DNA of 64,000 bases from Ardenticatenaceae bacterium (GTDB taxonomy: Bacteria; Chloroflexota; Anaerolineae; Promineifilales; Promineifilaceae): the NCBI GenBank assembly GCA_011525915.1, contig WYBM01000098.1:62001-126000 (forward strand), in the 5' to 3' direction. Shown here piece by piece: positions 34,463 through 45,800 of the stretch. The position numbers and the translations under genes were made by a program. Under the pieces are notes generated by a model. It was not told where the DNA came from, ran no database searches, and saw only the letters and a list, made by a program, of their open reading frames with translations. Each line of letters opens with the position of its first letter. Position 1 is the first letter of the stretch.

Positions 34463-36247
34463 ATGGCTGAGGTAAAAACACACACATTTGACGCCGTGAT
34501 TGTGGGCGCAGGTGGTGCTGGTCTGATGGCTGCCCTGTATGCCAGCAAAAGCGTCAATGTGGCTGTTATTTCAAAACTATATCCTACCCGTTCCCATACT
34601 GGGGCGGCGCTGGGTGGCATCGGGGCGGCCCTGGGGAATAATGGTGAAGACCATTGGGAGTGGCACGCTTACGATACCGTCAAAGGCTCAGACTATCTGG
34701 CCGATCAGGATGCCGTAGACATCTTGTGTAAGGAAGCGGTGGAAACCATTGTGGAACTGGAACACATGGGGCTCCCTTTTGATCGTACGTCAGAAGGCAG
34801 AATTTCTCAGCGCCGTTTTGGTGGCCACACCAACAAAGAAACGGGCAAACCAGTACCCCGCGCCTGCCACGCCGCTGACCGTACCGGTCACATGATTTTA
34901 CAAACGCTGTACCAGCAGTGCATCAAAAACAAGGTCAATTTTTTCGATGAGTATCATGTCGTTGACCTCATTCGGGTGGGTGATACGGTGCGAGGCCTGG
35001 TAGCCGTTGAACTCAGCACCGGAGATTTCCACGTTTTCCACAGCAAAGCCGTGCACTTTGCCACCGGTGGTTGGGGACGCTGTTGGGAAGTGACTTCTAA
35101 TGCCCATTCTCTGACGGGTGATGGCGCGGCGATATGTTTGCGCCGGGGTATCCCGCTGGAGGATATGGAGTTTTTTCAATTTCACCCTACGGGGATTTTT
35201 AAGTTAGGGATCCTGATTACAGAAGGGGTGCGTGGGGAAGGTGGCATTTTGATCAATGGGCAGGGTGAGCGCTTTATGGAGCGCTATGCCCCTACCATCA
35301 AAGACCTGGCCAGCCGTGACGTGGTCAGCCGGGCTATTTTTCTAGAGGTGCAAGCCGGGCGTGGCATTAACGGTAAGAACTACGTGCATCTGGATGTGCG
35401 TCCGGAAACGGTGAACCGCTATTTTGAAGAAGCAGGGGACAGCCGACGCATCACAAAGCAGTTTATTGAGGAGAAACTAGGGGAAACGGTGGATCTTGGC
35501 CGCACTTATTTAGGTATTGATCCGGTACATGAACCTATTCCGATTCAACCGACCGCGCACTATGCTATGGGTGGCATTCCCACGGACGTAGACGGCCGTG
35601 TCATCCTTGACGCGCAAAACACGGTGCTGCCTGGCCTGTACGCGGCTGGGGAAGTGGCCTGTGTTTCCGTCCACGGCGCCAACCGCCTGGGAACCAATTC
35701 TCTGGTTGACCTGGTGGTTTTTGGCCGGCGTTCCGGCGTCCACATGGCCCGCTATTGCCAGGAAACAGAGCTGCTGCCTTTGCCAGAAGGACCAGCCGAC
35801 GAAGTGATGGCTGAGTTTGATCGTATTCGCAACGGCAGTGGAGGCGTTCGTGCACACGAGCTGCGCCAGCGAATGCAAACCACCATGATGGCCAACGTAA
35901 GCGTTTTTCGTACAGAAGAATCGATGACCAAAGCGCTCGCTGAACTGCGCCAGTTACGCACCGAATATGATCGTAATATCCAGATCGATGACAAGAGTAA
36001 AAACTTTAACAGCGACTTGTTAGAAGCGTGGGAAGTAGGGTGTTTATTAGAGCTGTCTGAGGTAACGACCATCTCTGCTGTGGCGCGTAAAGAAAGCCGT
36101 GGTGGGCATGCCCGGGAAGATTATCCCCGGCGGAAAGATGATGAATGGATGAAACACAGCCTTTGTTTCCTTGAAGGTGATGCCTATCGTCTGGGCTATA
36201 AGCCGGTAGTGCCTGGCCGTTACCAGCCCAAAGAGCGCGTTTACTAA
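34463..36247 (+). CDS. sdhA: Succinate dehydrogenase flavoprotein subunit, SdhA
   Basis: It oxidises succinate to fumarate through covalently bound FAD in the TCA cycle. The 594-residue protein starts with the FAD dinucleotide fold [16 protein letters not shown] (about 11-26), followed by [16 protein letters not shown], which includes the histidine expected to carry covalent [16 protein letters not shown] (Arg and Glu of the active site), [18 protein letters not shown] and [31 protein letters not shown] are diagnostic. All the active-site arginines and histidines appear to be present. GAAGAGGCAAGAAG precedes the ATG. It sits between sdhD and sdhB. Confidence 0.97.
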   Translation: MAEVKTHTFDAVIVGAGGAGLMAALYASKSVNVAVISKLYPTRSHTGAALGGIGAALGNNGEDHWEWHAYDTVKGSDYLADQDAVDILCKEAVETIVELEHMGLPFDRTSEGRISQRRFGGHTNKETGKPVPRACHAADRTGHMILQTLYQQCIKNKVNFFDEYHVVDLIRVGDTVRGLVAVELSTGDFHVFHSKAVHFATGGWGRCWEVTSNAHSLTGDGAAICLRRGIPLEDMEFFQFHPTGIFKLGILITEGVRGEGGILINGQGERFMERYAPTIKDLASRDVVSRAIFLEVQAGRGINGKNYVHLDVRPETVNRYFEEAGDSRRITKQFIEEKLGETVDLGRTYLGIDPVHEPIPIQPTAHYAMGGIPTDVDGRVILDAQNTVLPGLYAAGEVACVSVHGANRLGTNSLVDLVVFGRRSGVHMARYCQETELLPLPEGPADEVMAEFDRIRNGSGGVRAHELRQRMQTTMMANVSVFRTEESMTKALAELRQLRTEYDRNIQIDDKSKNFNSDLLEAWEVGCLLELSEVTTISAVARKESRGGHAREDYPRRKDDEWMKHSLCFLEGDAYRLGYKPVVPGRYQPKERVY

Positions 36248-36316
36248 TGAGCCAATGGCAACGTTGCCTGGTGAAAATTGGGTCATTAAGTCATTGAATA
36301 ATGAATGAGGATAACT

Positions 36317-37042
36317 ATGCAAGTGCAGATGCGAATTCGCCGCTTTAATCCGGAGAAAGATGAAAAGCCATGGTGGGGTGACTATACCCTAAAAGATGTC
36401 AGTAAGACAGATTCTGTGCTAGATTTGCTGCACCGGGTGAAGTGGGAGCAGGATGGCTCATTGTCGCTGCGCCGTTCCTGTGGTCTGGGTGTTTGTGGTT
36501 CAGACGCTATGCGCATTAATGGCGCTAATGCGTTGGCCTGTAAGACATTGGTGACACGCCTGGTAAAGAGTGGCAGCGCACAGGTTAAAATTCAAATAGA
36601 GCCCATATTAGGGTTAAAAGTTCTGAAAGATTTGATCGTAGATATGGAGCCGTTTTTTGAGCATTATCGTTCGGTTTTGCCTTATCTGGTCAACGAAACG
36701 CCGTTGCCGGCCGACGGCCGTGAACGACTGCAATCCCCGGCAGACCGTGCCCGCTTTGATGACACCACCAAGTGTATTCTTTGTGCGGCCTGCACCACTT
36801 CGTGCCCCAGCTTTTGGGCCAACGAACGTTATGTAGGGCCGGCGGCCATTGTACAAGCCCATCGCTTCATCTTTGACAGCCGTGACCAGGCCGCCGAAGC
36901 CCGGTTACAGGTAGTAGGTGATTCGTTTGGTGTGTGGCGCTGCCGCACCAACTTTAACTGTACCAACGCCTGCCCGCGTGATATTGAAGTGACCAGAGCC
37001 ATTGCAGAAGTAAAACAGGTATTGGCGACGGGGGAAATTTAA
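36317..37042 (+). CDS. sdhB: Succinate dehydrogenase iron-sulfur subunit, SdhB
   Basis: It carries electrons from FAD through three clusters to the quinone. The 241-residue protein has the [2Fe-2S] motif RRSCGLGVCGSDAMRINGANALAC (Cys in C-x4-C-x-C-like order, N-terminal ferredoxin domain), then CILCAACTTSCP for the [4Fe-4S] cluster and CRTNFNCTNACP for the [3Fe-4S] cluster. I start at ATG 36317 because GAGGATAAC lies immediately upstream; the longer frame's ATG at 36305 falls in that ribosome site. It is last in sdhCDAB, and a strong bidirectional terminator follows 10 bp after the stop. Confidence 0.95.
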   Translation: MQVQMRIRRFNPEKDEKPWWGDYTLKDVSKTDSVLDLLHRVKWEQDGSLSLRRSCGLGVCGSDAMRINGANALACKTLVTRLVKSGSAQVKIQIEPILGLKVLKDLIVDMEPFFEHYRSVLPYLVNETPLPADGRERLQSPADRARFDDTTKCILCAACTTSCPSFWANERYVGPAAIVQAHRFIFDSRDQAAEARLQVVGDSFGVWRCRTNFNCTNACPRDIEVTRAIAEVKQVLATGEI

Positions 37043-37051
37043 GTACAACGT

Positions 37052-37087
37052 AACAGGCATGGGTCACGGCCGTGGCCCATGCCTGTT
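37052..37087. terminator. Bidirectional terminator after sdhB
   Basis: AACAGGCATGGG and CCCATGCCTGTT pair perfectly over 12 bp and are extended inwards by the palindrome CACGGCCGTG, with one mismatch. TTTTC follows on the plus strand and GTTACGTTG on the minus strand. It lies between convergent genes, 9 bp after sdhB and 11 bp before the end of the FKBP gene. The loop is itself a copy of the ACGGCCGT motif. Confidence 0.85.
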
Positions 37088-37097
37088 TTCATACTTA

Positions 37098-38351
37098 CTA
37101 CGGCCCCGCTTGAATCTCTAAAATCTCGATCTCAAAGATCAGGTTGGCCTCAGGGGGAATAGGGCCACCACCGGCTGCCCCATAGCCCAAATCTGGGGGC
37201 ACAATGAGTTGAGCCTTGCCGCCTTCCTTCATGAGCAGCAGCCCTTCTTCAAAACCGGGAATGGTGCCGCCAGAGCCTATAATCACAGGCAGTGGCTGAC
37301 CGCGCATGAATGACGAATCGATAAGAGTGCCATCTTCCAACCACAGGGAATAATTAAGCGACAGCGTATCGCCCGCTTTGGGGGCCGCGCCGCTGCCTTC
37401 GGTGATGGCGTAATATTTCAGCCCGCTTTCCGTGACGGTAAAATCGGCGTCATCCACGTCAGTGGGTTTAGGCGCTGGCCGGGTTTCCAATAGTTCCAGT
37501 TCAAAGATGAATAAAGCGTCACCGGGAATGCCCCCTGCCAGTTCCGGAGGCATGAGCAGTTGGGCTTTGTCCCCTACCTGCATAAGCAGTAACGCTTCAT
37601 CCAGGCCAGGGATGGAATTACCAGAGCCCTGAATAAAGTCAACCGGTGTCCCTTGTTCCAGGGTAGATTGCAAAAGTGTGCCATCTTCTTGCCAGAGTTG
37701 AGCATGTACTTTTACCATGTCGCCAGGCTGCACGGCCGTGCCGTCTCCCTCTTCTATAAAGTAATACTTCAGGCCGCTTTCGGTCTCCGTATAATCAGCT
37801 GCGCCTACTTCCACCGGTTTAGGCTGTGAGCGGACTTCTACCAATTCTACGTCAAAAATCAGTGTGGCGTTGGGCGGAATAGAGCCTGAGCCGCTTTCGC
37901 CATACCCTAATGCTGGTGGAATGATCAGCTGCGCTTTGCCTCCCTCACGCATCAGAGCAATGCCTTCATCCCAGCCCGGAATGACCGCCCCCTGGCCCAA
38001 CGTAAACTGAAACGGCTGGCCGCGATCCAAGGAACTATCAAACTTGGTGCCATCTTCCAAGGTGCCGGTATAATGCACCGAGACAATGTCTCCCGGCTGG
38101 GGCACCGGCCCCGTGCCTGCTTCTATTTCCACATATTCCAGACCGCTGGCTGTTGTGGTATTGCCACTGGCGCCAAGGTTACCGGAAGTTGATGCCTCTT
38201 CGCCTTTAACTGTGTCTTCAACCACGGCCGCCGCGTCATCTTCATCGGCCGTGTCTGCCGGGCTGTTGGCGGCCGGGCCACAAGAAACCACAATCAGGCT
38301 CAGCATAAGCAGCGTGATTGTCAACCATTTTCTCAAGAAAAGAAAGTTCAT
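37098..38351 (-). CDS. Lipoprotein with three FKBP-type peptidyl-prolyl isomerase domains
   Basis: This 417-residue exported protein has a lipobox LIVVSC (cysteine about residue 24) after a short hydrophobic signal, then an acidic, low-complexity linker. Three FKBP domains follow (about 75-175, 185-285 and 295-415), each with [17 protein letters not shown]-type openings and IPPxATLIF-like endings. Domain 1 keeps the typical [24 protein letters not shown] and ALGYGE motifs. The central domain has AQLWQEDGT and LAGG in place of the aromatic active-site motif and looks degenerate; domain 3 has [10 protein letters not shown] and retains DLGYG. It probably folds secreted proteins on the outer face. 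ATG 38351 has AAGGAG upstream. A terminator lies before it. Confidence 0.88.
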   Translation of the reverse strand: MNFLFLRKWLTITLLMLSLIVVSCGPAANSPADTADEDDAAAVVEDTVKGEEASTSGNLGASGNTTTASGLEYVEIEAGTGPVPQPGDIVSVHYTGTLEDGTKFDSSLDRGQPFQFTLGQGAVIPGWDEGIALMREGGKAQLIIPPALGYGESGSGSIPPNATLIFDVELVEVRSQPKPVEVGAADYTETESGLKYYFIEEGDGTAVQPGDMVKVHAQLWQEDGTLLQSTLEQGTPVDFIQGSGNSIPGLDEALLLMQVGDKAQLLMPPELAGGIPGDALFIFELELLETRPAPKPTDVDDADFTVTESGLKYYAITEGSGAAPKAGDTLSLNYSLWLEDGTLIDSSFMRGQPLPVIIGSGGTIPGFEEGLLLMKEGGKAQLIVPPDLGYGAAGGGPIPPEANLIFEIEILEIQAGP

Positions 38352-38370
38352 CAAATACTCCTTTTGAAAC

Positions 38371-38409
38371 AAAATAAAAGCCGGAGCGGGACACGGCCGT
38401 TCCGACTTT
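38371..38409 (-). terminator. Terminator-like hairpin after the acyltransferase gene
   Basis: On the minus strand, AAGTCGGA (38408-38401) pairs with TCCGGCTT (38385-38378), 8 bp including one G-U pair, over a 15-nt loop holding ACGGCCGT. TTTTATTTTG follows. It is about 110 bp downstream of the acyltransferase stop at 38520 and ends 20 bp before the FKBP start. Confidence 0.5.
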
Positions 38410-38519
38410 CTTTAGACTCTGGTATGTGTTAAGTAAGGTGATTGTACGGTTAAGTGAAAGTTCTGGCGAGAAAACGGCCAAAAAAGGGGTCAGATCATTA
38501 CCGCCTTCTCATGCGTAGG

Positions 38520-39131
38520 TTACCATTTGTCTGGGTATTTGCCCCGGATGGTGGCGTAATGTGCCTTGATTTGCGCCAGGTCGGCCTCGTAGTTTCCAGT
38601 TGGTTCTATCACAGGGCCTAAGGCTACGGCTTTGTGGGTATAATCAAATGCCGCTAGCAAAATAGGCACACCAGCGCCCAGGGCGATCTGGTAAAAGCCA
38701 GACCGCCACTCCCGTACCTTACTGCGGGTGCCTTCAGGGGTAATGCACAAGACAAGCTTGTCACGGCCGTGAAATGCCCTGACGTTTTCCCCAACCACCC
38801 CCTGTGTGGCCTGGCGATTAATGGGAATCCCACCCATCCACCGGAATACCGGATTCATAGGTCCCCGGAATAGAGAATGTTTGCCCATCCAGGAAATGCG
38901 CACCCCTACGGCCGTGGCCGTAGCCATGACCAGTACAAAGTCCCAGTTTGATGTGTGCGGCGCACCAACGATGATAAACTTGTCCAGGTTCGGCAGCCCA
39001 CCGGTAACGCGCCAGCCAATGAGCGCCATGAATAAAACGGCCAGCGCCCGCGTAAAGCGGTTCCCTCGCCGCGGCAGTTGTGGACCAGGCTCCATATTCC
39101 CCTTAACCCGTGTTTTTAATTGTTTAAACAT
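38520..39131 (-). CDS. Lysophospholipid/1-acyl-glycerol-3-phosphate acyltransferase family protein
   Basis: This 203-residue PlsC-family acyltransferase transfers an acyl chain to a glycerol-phosphate or lysolipid acceptor at the membrane. The catalytic HX4D box is GAPHTSNWDF, followed by the substrate motif GGIPINRQ and TPEGTRSKVREWRSGFY. The N-terminus has a single hydrophobic segment (about 28-48). The HTSNWD variant of the HX4D motif is typical of a subclade distinct from housekeeping PlsC. The start is ATG 39131; the frame extends upstream with no ribosome site. It is separated from polA (upstream, same strand) by 184 bp and is probably a separate unit. Confidence 0.85.
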   Translation of the reverse strand: MFKQLKTRVKGNMEPGPQLPRRGNRFTRALAVLFMALIGWRVTGGLPNLDKFIIVGAPHTSNWDFVLVMATATAVGVRISWMGKHSLFRGPMNPVFRWMGGIPINRQATQGVVGENVRAFHGRDKLVLCITPEGTRSKVREWRSGFYQIALGAGVPILLAAFDYTHKAVALGPVIEPTGNYEADLAQIKAHYATIRGKYPDKW

Positions 39132-39314
39132 GACCCTATCCCTGTGATCCTGAGCGCCGGTAAAAAGTACATGGCGGAGCTCAGGGCAAAGATGATGTTT
39201 CAAACGCTTGTGTTTTTGCGTTATGATGATAAGTGACGGAATTTTACGAGAAACGGCCGTCACTGCCATCCCCCTTTTTTCCCCCTGGGTAATTGTCTAA
39301 AACAGTAATATGCT

Positions 39315-42113
39315 TTAATTTTTTAACTCTAACCAGTTAGCGCCAATGCTGGCTTCCACTTTTAGGGGCACATCAAGCTGGTAAGCACGCATCATTGTTT
39401 CTACCATCAAGGGTTTCACACTGTCTAACTCATCTTCTGGTGCTTCCAACAGTAATTCATCATGGACTTGCAAAAGCATTTTGGTGCGGTACGGTCGTAG
39501 CCGTTCATGCAGCTCAATCATGGCCAGTTTGATAATGTCTGCGGCCGTTCCCTGAATGGGGTGGTTCACCGCTTCCCGTTCGGCACGCAGCCATGCCTGC
39601 CGGTTTGCCCCCGTCATGGACCCCTTGAAGACTGGGAAGTAACGCCGCCGCCCTAAAAGGGTTTCTACATACCCCTGTTTTTTGGCCATCTCCTTGGTTT
39701 CATCCAAATAGTGCTGAATGCCGGGGAAACGGGCAAAGTACGCCTTGATGTAATTTTCAGCTTCGGCCAGCGTCAGCTCTGAATCTCGGGCCAGGCGGAA
39801 GGCCCCCATGCCATAAATAAGGCCAAAATTTACCACCTTGGCAAAACGGCGCTGGTTGTATGTCACCGTGTCCAGGCTGATGTTGTACACGGCCGCGGCC
39901 GTCGCCTGGTGAATGTCCAGGTCTTGCTGGAAAGCATGCAGCAGCGCCTGATCCTGGCTAACGTGTGCCAGGATGCGTAACTCTACCTGTGAATAATCGG
40001 CCGCCAGGAAAACGTGCCCTGGCCTGGCTACAAAACCACGCCGAATCTCCTGCCCAATGGCGCTGCGGATAGGAATGTTTTGCAGGTTGGGATTACTGCT
40101 GGCCACACGCCCGGTGATGGCCCCTGTCTGGTTAAAGCTGGTATGGATACGGCCGTCGGGCCCCACCATTTGTGGCAGGGCATCTACATAGGTGCTTTTT
40201 ATCTTGCCCAATTCTCGGTACTCTAGCAACCGCCCAATCACGCCAGACTTTTTCTCCTGCTCACTCTCCTTTAACTCTTCCAGGACGCTGGCAGCCGTGC
40301 TGTAATAGCCGCTGCTTGTTTTGCTTAAACCTTCAACCGGAAACCCCAGCTTCTTAAACAGCACATCACTTAACTGCTGGGTGGAATTGATATTAAATGG
40401 TTCGCCGGCAATCTCATGAATCTCGTGTTCCAATGCCTGCAGCCGCGCTTCCAGCTCTTGTGACATTTGCTGCAAAAAGGGTACATCTACCCCAATGCCA
40501 GCTTGCTCCATGGCTGACAGCACCGGGACCAGTGGCAGTTCTAGTTCCAAAATACGCTCCTGGTTCTTTTCCCGCACCTCTTTTTGCAAGGGCCTGGTCA
40601 GCCGCAGTGTCATGTCGGCGTCTGCTGCGCCGTAAGGAGCAGCTTCGGCAATGGGTACTTCGGCAAAGCTTTTTTGTGCCTTTCCCTTGCCAATGAGCGT
40701 TTTGATTTCGGTCATCTCTACGCCCAATCGGTGGAATGCCAGCTCTTTTAGCCCCTTGTGCTTGGTTGCCGGGTCGGTCAGCCATTCGGCAATCATCGTG
40801 TCAAAGGCAATCGGTGAAACGCGAATGCCATACCGATCTAGCATGGTATAGTCATACTTGGCATTATGGGCAACCTTGCCGATATTGGGGTTGGTCATAG
40901 CCGGTTTGATAGCCTCTAATACCGTTTGCAGTGGCAGTTGGCCAGGGGCCAACTGTGGCGCGCTGGCAAACAGGGCCATCTGCCCGCTGGTGTGTTGTTT
41001 TGCCTGCCCCAGGTGGCCTACCGGAATGTAATACCCCACCGGCGGCTCTACAGCCAGGCAAATACCCACCAGTTCGGCAATGGTTTCATCCAGGCTGGTG
41101 GTTTCCACGTCAAAGGCGATCAGTTTGGCACTGTTAAGCCGGGTGACCAGTTCGTTCAACTGCGACTCCGTCTGCACAATGATGGTTTCTGTCAGAGGAA
41201 CAGCAGCTTTAGGATCAGCAATATCTTTGGCGGCGGCCACCCGTTCACGCAGAAAGTCGGTTAGCGTGCGGAATTCCAGTTCGCGGAACATTTCCAGCAC
41301 TTCGGCGGCATCAAAATCATGGGCGACACAGGCCGCCAGATCCAATGTGATGGGGGCGTCGGTGACAATGCGGGCCAGTTTTTGACTGAGGTAAGCATTT
41401 TCTTTACCTTCGCTTAGCTTCTTTTGAGTCGCTCCCTTAATCGCATCAAGGTGGTGGTAGATACCGTCGAGAGTATGGTAGTCGGCCAGGAGTTTAACGG
41501 CCGTCTTGGGCCCAATGCCGGCCACGCCGGGAATGTTATCACTGCTGTCACCTACCAACGCTTTGTAATCTACCACCTGGTCTGGGCGCACACCCCAATA
41601 GGCCACAACACCCTGGGCATCAAACAGCTCTGGCTGAGCACTGCCCCTGCGCGGCGGCAACTCCACCACGGTGTTGTCGTCTACCAACTGTAGTAAATCC
41701 CGGTCGCCGGTGATGATGTGTACCGGCACACCCAGTGGCTTTGCCTGCAGTGCAATGGTGCCCAAGACGTCATCTGCCTCATAGCCTTCGCGCTCTAGAA
41801 TGGGCACGTTTAGCGCCCGCACTACCTCTTTAATGCGTTCAATTTGCTGGCGTAGTTCGTCTGGCATCTTTTCTCGTGTACCCTTGTAATCTGGGAACCA
41901 TTCGTCACGAAAGGTGGCGCCCACGTCAAAACTAACCGCAAAGTATTGGGGAGGGGTGTCACTCAAAATCCGTTCTAACACGGTACGAATAAAGCCGTAG
42001 GTGGCGTTGGTTGGTTCGCCTGACTTGGTGCTGAATGCCTCCAGGGGCAGGGCAAAAAACATGCGGTAGGCCAGGGCATGGCCGTCAATGAGAAGCAGTT
42101 TGTTTTCAGTCAT
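39315..42113 (-). CDS. polA: DNA polymerase I
   Basis: It fills gaps, removes RNA primers and repairs DNA. The 932-residue protein has all three domains. The 5'-3' exonuclease (about 1-290) shows DGHALAYRMFFALP and EADDVLGTIA. The 3'-5' proofreading domain (about 310-500) keeps AFDVETTS, AHNAKYD and YGAADADMTL, so the DEDD residues are intact. The polymerase domain has DYSQVELRILAHVS (motif A), RRFAKVVNFGLIYG (motif B) and QVHDELLLE (motif C). A phenylalanine where E. coli has it (KVVNFGLIYG) suggests normal dNTP selectivity. It is single-gene; the spacer beyond the start contains no other gene. Confidence 0.97.
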   Translation of the reverse strand: MTENKLLLIDGHALAYRMFFALPLEAFSTKSGEPTNATYGFIRTVLERILSDTPPQYFAVSFDVGATFRDEWFPDYKGTREKMPDELRQQIERIKEVVRALNVPILEREGYEADDVLGTIALQAKPLGVPVHIITGDRDLLQLVDDNTVVELPPRRGSAQPELFDAQGVVAYWGVRPDQVVDYKALVGDSSDNIPGVAGIGPKTAVKLLADYHTLDGIYHHLDAIKGATQKKLSEGKENAYLSQKLARIVTDAPITLDLAACVAHDFDAAEVLEMFRELEFRTLTDFLRERVAAAKDIADPKAAVPLTETIIVQTESQLNELVTRLNSAKLIAFDVETTSLDETIAELVGICLAVEPPVGYYIPVGHLGQAKQHTSGQMALFASAPQLAPGQLPLQTVLEAIKPAMTNPNIGKVAHNAKYDYTMLDRYGIRVSPIAFDTMIAEWLTDPATKHKGLKELAFHRLGVEMTEIKTLIGKGKAQKSFAEVPIAEAAPYGAADADMTLRLTRPLQKEVREKNQERILELELPLVPVLSAMEQAGIGVDVPFLQQMSQELEARLQALEHEIHEIAGEPFNINSTQQLSDVLFKKLGFPVEGLSKTSSGYYSTAASVLEELKESEQEKKSGVIGRLLEYRELGKIKSTYVDALPQMVGPDGRIHTSFNQTGAITGRVASSNPNLQNIPIRSAIGQEIRRGFVARPGHVFLAADYSQVELRILAHVSQDQALLHAFQQDLDIHQATAAAVYNISLDTVTYNQRRFAKVVNFGLIYGMGAFRLARDSELTLAEAENYIKAYFARFPGIQHYLDETKEMAKKQGYVETLLGRRRYFPVFKGSMTGANRQAWLRAEREAVNHPIQGTAADIIKLAMIELHERLRPYRTKMLLQVHDELLLEAPEDELDSVKPLMVETMMRAYQLDVPLKVEASIGANWLELKN

Positions 42114-42343
42114 GGTCTCTTTCTAGTGCAGGGGCTGGTATCATCTTTGGCACGTTGCCGGCGGCGTGTGCCTGTTTCAGACCAGTCCCATTCCCGTGCG
42201 CCACCGGACTACACCTTGCATTGTTTGCGGGCGCCCAGTTGGCCGTTTCTGATTACTTCCATGATGCCCCCAGGGAATAGAGGTGATGTGGCTTATTCTG
42301 TTGTGGAGCATAGCATGAATTTTACCATAAAACAGATGTTCGC

Positions 42344-42562
42344 TCACTTCTTGGGGGCTTTGGGGTGCGGCCCCACCGTTTGAGAGACGGGTCGTAAGAA
42401 GCGGAGAACAAAAAAGACAAACACGGCCGTAAACACCGCCAACGTATAGGCTTTCACCCCCACCGCCATGCCAATGAGCCCTCCCAGCAGGGCGGCTAAC
42501 ACAACCTGACCCATCCCCTGGACATTAAAATTTTGCAGATTAGTGATCCAACTTGTTTCCAT
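42344..42562 (-). CDS. Small membrane protein, function unknown
   Basis: This 72-residue protein has two hydrophobic segments (about 17-35 and 38-56) and a short basic C-terminus (PHPKAPKK). QVVLAALLGGLIGMAVGVKAY recalls the first helices of MgtC/SapB-type proteins, but the sequence is less than half their length, so the similarity may be superficial or the gene may be a remnant. A good AAGGAGG lies 6 nt before the ATG at 42562, which supports real translation. It stands alone between polA and the kinase gene. The 230 bp before polA on the left hold no recognisable element. Confidence 0.6.
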   Translation of the reverse strand: METSWITNLQNFNVQGMGQVVLAALLGGLIGMAVGVKAYTLAVFTAVFVFFVLRFLRPVSQTVGPHPKAPKK

Positions 42563-42622
42563 CTGCTGCCTCCTTATTATAGTAAAAGTACCCTTTTATC
42601 ATAAACGTGCTTCAATGCCCTA

Positions 42623-42672
42623 TTCAGAAATTTTATGACCTTTTGCAGGGGCAGGCACAAGGCCTGCCCTGC
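42623..42672 (+). repeat. Dispersed GC-rich repeat, copy c (short)
   Basis: TTCAGAAATTTTATGACC is followed by TTTTGCAGGGGCAGG, then CACAAGGCCTGCCC. It aligns to the opening of the copies at 755-819 and 1116-1193 but lacks their CGCTCCGGGCGA block. It lies about 110 bp upstream of the kinase gene start. Confidence 0.55.
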
Positions 42673-42811
42673 GTAATTAATGAAGATCGTAAAACAAGAC
42701 GGGCATATGTGTGTAAGCCAGGACTACCGTAACCGTCCCTGAACTGCTGCGGGGCTTAAAAAATCTGACGAAAAGAGTATAATGAACGCGTCAACCAACC
42801 AGGCAGGAATT

Positions 42812-45800
42812 ATGTTGCAGGCTGTAGACACAAAACCAATTATCGCCCACAGATATGAAATACAACACCCTCTGGGGCAAGGTGGCATGGGCATTGTTTA
42901 CCAGGCATTTGACCGCCTCTCTCGCCGAGCCGTGGCTTTAAAACAGGTGGTCGTAGGTTCTGATCAGCTTGCCTTTAGCTCACTTTCCCAGAATGATAGC
43001 ACCGGGCACCGTATGGCCCTGGCACGTGAATTTCAGTTGTTGGCCTCGCTGCGCCATCCTTACATCATCAGCGTGTTGGATTATGGTTTTGACGAACAAC
43101 AACAGCCTTTTTTTACCATGTCGCTTCTCCAGCACCCCCGGCACATTTGCCAGGTAGCACTACAACTGGACTTCGACGGCCGTGTAGACTTGTTGGTGCA
43201 GATGCTGCAAGCCCTGGCTTATTTACACCGGCGCGGCATCATCCACCGTGATCTAAAGCCAGGTAATGTGCTGGTAGATGACGCCGGCCGGCTGCAAGTG
43301 GTAGATTTTGGCCTGGCGCTGCAGTGGGAACAGGGCAAGGAGATGGTGGGTACGCTGGCGTACATGGCCCCTGAAGTGCTGCAAGGCAAAAGCGTCACCT
43401 CGGCGGCTGATTTATATTCAGCCGGGGTGATTGCCTATGAGGTGCTGACTGGGTCCCATCCCTTTGAAACCAAAGACCTGACACGGTTGATGGCACAGCT
43501 GCTGCATGAAGCACCAGACTTAGATCGGCTGCCAGAAGCCATGCAGCCGGTGGTGGCCCGCCTGTTGCAAAAAGAGCCACGGAGACGTTTTGCCAATGCC
43601 TTTGAGATAATCCATGCCATGCAAACGACCATAAACCGCCCACCGCTGCCAGAAACCGGTGAAGTCCGTGAAAGCTTCTTACAAGCAGCTACCTTTATCG
43701 GCCGGGAGCGGGAATTAAAACTGCTGACCGAATCGCTGCGTGATATTCGGGAGGGATACGGCCGTTTTTGGCTGGTAGGTGGTGAGTCTGGCGTGGGTAA
43801 AACACGCCTGCTGGAAGAAGTTCGCACCGAAGCCCTGGTACGTGGGGCGCTGGTGGTGCGCGGCCAGGCCATCAGCGAAGGCGGCGCCCCTTTCCGCATG
43901 TTCCACAATGTCTTGCGTCAGTTATGCCTGCGTACCACATTGACCGACCTGGAAGCCGGTGTCATCAAGCCCCTGGCCCCAGACATTGGTGTGTTGTTGG
44001 ACCGGGTCGTGCCAGATGCCCCCGAACTGGAGGCCGAGGCCACACAACGCCGCTTGCTTACCGTCATTGAACAGCTCTTCCGGCGGCAGAAAGAGCCGGT
44101 GGTGCTGTTGTTGGAAGATTTGCAATGGGCGGAGGAAAGTGCAGACATTGTCCGGTACCTGACAGAACGATTGGTTGACCAGCCTATTCTGATCATTGGC
44201 AGTTATCGGGATGATGAGTACCCCCATTTGCCCACCCTCTTGCCGCAAATGCAGGTGCTGAAATTGGAACGGTTTACACGGCAAACGATAAAAGCGTTGA
44301 GTGTTTCTATGTTAGGCGAAGTGATTGGCAGCCAGGAACATGTCATCCGACTGTTGATGCAGGAGACAGAGGGTAATGTCTATTTCCTGGTGGAAGTGGT
44401 ACGTGCCCTGGCCGAAGAGGCGGGCCAGCTTGACCAGATCGGCCAGATCACCTTACCACAATATGTTTTTGCCCAAGGGGTGCGTACGGTTTTGGCCCGC
44501 CGCTTAAACCGGGTCTTGCCAGAGGCACGGCCGTTGCTAAAATTGGCGGCTGTTCGTGGCCGCCTGCTTGATTTACCGCTTTTGCAAGCTATGGCCCCGG
44601 CTGTGAACCTGGATGCGTGGCTGCGGCATGGTAATGACACGGCCGTGCTGGAAATTAAAGACCAGGTCTGGCAGTTTTCTCATGATAAACTGCGTGAAGC
44701 CCTGCTGGCGCAAATGGATCCTTACGAAAGCCAACAGTTACACCGGCAGGTAGCTAAAACCATCGAAAACATCTACCCGAATGACCCCAGCCAGACGCTG
44801 GCCCTGGCCTATCAATGGCATATGGCGGGTGACGCTGCCAGAGAGCTGCCCTACCGGCTGGCCGCCGGCGAGATGGCCCTGGCCAGCGGCGCCAACAACC
44901 AAGCTGTGGATTTGTTGACACGGGCTTTTGACCTGTCTGTAAGCCAGCAAGCCTCCCAGGCCCAGCAGGCACATGTGCTGCGCTTGCTAGGTGAAGCTTA
45001 CATGGGGTTGGGAGACCTGCCCAAAGCAAGGCTGGCCTTTGCCCAAACGGCGGGTTTGCTGGATTCACCTGTGCCCGCTTCGGCGGCGGCTACTGGCAGT
45101 GGTTTTGCCTTTCAGTTTGGCCGGCAACTAGGGCGGCTTATTCGTCCCGCCAGGCCCACGCAGGATCCGCAGCAGCAGTTTCGCTACCGTGAGCTGCTGC
45201 ACGCTTACCGGCTGTTGGGTGAGATCTGTTTTTTAAACAATGAAACGATGCCGGCTATGTTTGCCACTGTGCGCGCCTTAAATGTGGTGGAACGGTTGCC
45301 TCCCGGCCCGGAACAGGCCATGCTTTACAGCAATATGAGCGTAGCCGCCGCCCTGATGCCCTGGCATTATCTGGCGCGGCTCTATCAGCAAAAGGCGCTG
45401 ACCACCATCAAAGCGTTAGACGTGCCCAACCTGCTGGCAGAATGCCATGTGAGCCTGGCTCTGGCCGTTTATAAATCAGTGTTGGCACACTGGCAGGATT
45501 GTGAGCAGTTAAGCGCACAGGCCGTTGCCTTAGGGCAGCAGATTGGCGATTACCGGACAATGGGCGGCGCGCTCAATGTGCAGGCGACCACCCTTTTTAA
45601 TCAGGGGCGGCACGAACAAGCACTGGCCTTATACAGGCAGATGTATGACACGGCCGTGTCCCAAAACAATCTTATGCAACAGGGTTGGGGGTTGGTGAAC
45701 CAGGCGACGTGCCTGCTCCGGTTGGGCCGCGACCCAGATGGTGCGTACCAATGGCTGACCGAAGCGCGCATGATTCAACACCAGGTACATGATGCCGTGG

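Noticed and set aside
42778-42783. TATAAT immediately before the kinase gene as its promoter
   Set aside because: The box is consensus but no -35 hexamer fits at 16-18 bp, so I used it only as a hint for the later start at 42812.
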